Source: Paenibacillus oryzisoli
GTDB taxonomy: Bacteria; Bacillota; Bacilli; Paenibacillales; NBRC-103111
Direction of reading: 5' to 3'
Assembly: GCF_001653565.1 (NCBI RefSeq)
Contig: NZ_LYPB01000073.1
Location: forward strand, 44,794-108,793
Length of the DNA: 64,000 bases
Position 1 is the stretch's first letter, and each line of letters opens with the position of its first letter. A program made the position numbers and the translations under genes. A model generated the notes under the pieces. It was not told the origin of the DNA. It saw only the letters and a program-made list of their open reading frames with translations, and searched no databases. Positions 63,144 to 64,000 of this stretch are shown here, piece by piece.

Positions 63144-63165
63144 GACCTAGCGCATTCGCTAGGTC
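63144..63165 (-). terminator. Terminator of pxpA
   Basis: GACCTAGCG pairs with CGCTAGGTC, T-rich after on the minus strand; overlaps the pxpA stop codon. Confidence 0.85.
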
Positions 63166-63920
63166 CCCAGCGGCATTACTGCGATGCCGCCTCTCTCTAA
63201 CAGCGCGCGGATATCGCGCGCGAACTCTACGGCGTGCTTCCCATCGCCGTGGATGCAGATCGTGTCCGCGCGCATGCTCAGGTACTCTCCCTCACGGGAG
63301 AGTACCCTGCCTTCGCGGACGAGCAGCTCCACCTGCGCCGCAGCCTCGGCGGCGCTATCTAGCAGCGCCCCGGCCTGGTCGCGGGGCGTCAAAGAGCCGT
63401 CCCGCTGGTAGCTGCGGTCCGCGAAAGCCTCGCTCGCGGTTCGCAGCCCCGCGGCGGCGCCCGCCCGCAGCAGCTCGCTGCCGGGCGGGCCATACAGCGT
63501 CAGCGCGGAGCTGACGCTGGCCGTGGCAGCCGCAATCGCGGCGCCTATCTCATGGCGCTTCGCGGCCATGTGGTAGAGCGCGCCATGCGGCTTGACGTGC
63601 TGCAGGCGTCCGCCTTCGGCGTGGACGATTGCCTGCAGCGCTCCGAGCTGATACAACGTCAGCTCGTAAGCCTCTGCCGGCGTGATCGCGATCTCGCGCC
63701 GGCCGAAGCCCTGCAGATCGGGAAGGCCCGGATGGGCCCCGATCGCAACGCCTTTGCGCACGCACAGCTGAACTGTGCTGCGCATGGTTGCAGGGTCGCC
63801 TGCGTGGAACCCGCAGGCGATGTTGGCGGAGCTGACGTAGTCGAGCAGCTCCGCATCACGGCCTAGGCGATATGCGCCGAAGCCTTCGCCCATGTCACAA
63901 TTCAAGTCAATGCGCAGCAT
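63159..63920 (-). CDS. pxpA: 5-oxoprolinase subunit A (PxpA, LamB/YcsF family)
   Basis: 253 residues; GAGGGAG before the ATG. MLRIDLNCDMGEGFGAYRLG, ANIACGFHAGDP, IGAHPGLPDLQGFGRR and VKPHGALYHM are the family's conserved blocks. With PxpB and PxpC it hydrolyses 5-oxoproline to glutamate. PxpB/C would lie to the right of the window. GC content is far higher than in neighbouring genes. Confidence 0.95.
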   Translation of the reverse strand: MLRIDLNCDMGEGFGAYRLGRDAELLDYVSSANIACGFHAGDPATMRSTVQLCVRKGVAIGAHPGLPDLQGFGRREIAITPAEAYELTLYQLGALQAIVHAEGGRLQHVKPHGALYHMAAKRHEIGAAIAAATASVSSALTLYGPPGSELLRAGAAAGLRTASEAFADRSYQRDGSLTPRDQAGALLDSAAEAAAQVELLVREGRVLSREGEYLSMRADTICIHGDGKHAVEFARDIRALLERGGIAVMPLGT

Positions 63921-63936
63921 GACTTTTTCACTCCCT

Positions 63937-64000
63937 CTTTACTCTTTACTCTTTACTCTTTACTCTTTACTCTTTACTCTTTACTCTTTACTCTTTACTC
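63937..64000 (+). repeat. Heptamer repeat (TTTACTC)n at the right edge
   Basis: About nine uninterrupted copies of TTTACTC to the end of the window, beginning 16 bases upstream of the pxpA start codon. It may run further outside the window. Confidence 0.95.

Noticed and set aside
63071..63866. Long plus-strand frames opposite pxpA
   Set aside because: Typical antisense shadows of a GC-rich gene; pxpA itself has conserved motifs and a ribosome binding site.

Overview
The window looks like chromosome of a low-to-mid-GC, spore-forming Gram-positive bacterium of the Paenibacillaceae, most likely Paenibacillus or a close relative. This is inferred from gene content: SLH-anchored polysaccharide lyase, Spo0E-like phosphatase, PspA, NikR, pheST behind a T-box leader, ZapA/CvpA/MutS2 order, strong AGGAGG-type ribosome binding sites and frequent GTG/TTG starts. 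No species assignment was possible without a search. Most genes lie on the minus strand.

Layout. 1-8.5 kb: pectin/uronate use (tagaturonate epimerase cut by the left edge, a divergent AraC regulator, a large SLH-anchored rhamnogalacturonan lyase broken by a one-base frameshift, and an orphan sugar-binding lipoprotein with a cre-like site). 9-21 kb: flap-type exonuclease, SsuE-like FMN reductase, an unusual double GT-C/PMT glycosyltransferase fusion, two small proteins, a tandem pair of DGQHR (DndB-like) proteins without dnd partners, an aminotransferase, an M50 site-2 protease and an ArsC/Spx-fold protein. 20-31.7 kb: a long cobalamin block. A cobalamin riboswitch with its own terminator precedes btuF-btuC-btuD-cobT-cobU; a 550-bp gap with palindromic repeats follows, then cbiB-cobS-cobD-cobQ-pduO-type adenosyltransferase-rluA. 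Together these cover corrinoid uptake, adenosylation and nucleotide-loop assembly. 31.7-38.9 kb: a lipoprotein, a Spo0E-like protein, an AlaR/AlaT-like pair, cysteine synthase, an MFS protein and a membrane-stress group (PspA, DUF350 protein, a 27-residue membrane peptide, a zinc-ribbon protein). 39-51 kb: mutS2, a YvlD-like membrane protein, a CuA-like cupredoxin lipoprotein, an IS1595-type transposase remnant, a long pyrimidine-rich tract, cvpA, a giant ZapA with about 740 residues of coiled coil, pheT, pheS and a Phe T-box. 51-64 kb: a MarR/MFS efflux pair with operator palindromes, signal peptidase I, aldo/keto reductase, glutaminase, CopC-CopD, DUF2203, NikR with a His-rich tail, an Hpt-REC-GGDEF-REC regulator with a stand-alone receiver, a GGCT-like protein, a CD3324-like HTH protein, two possible micro-ORFs, and GC-rich pxpA next to a heptamer repeat at the right edge.

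The most unusual items are the giant ZapA (heptad coil followed by hendecad coil), the orphan DGQHR pair, the double GT-C/PMT fusion, the PspA-DUF350-mini-membrane-peptide-zinc-ribbon group, and the two micro-ORFs with their own terminators. I saw no CRISPR array, intact prophage, complete insertion sequence, rRNA or tRNA gene.
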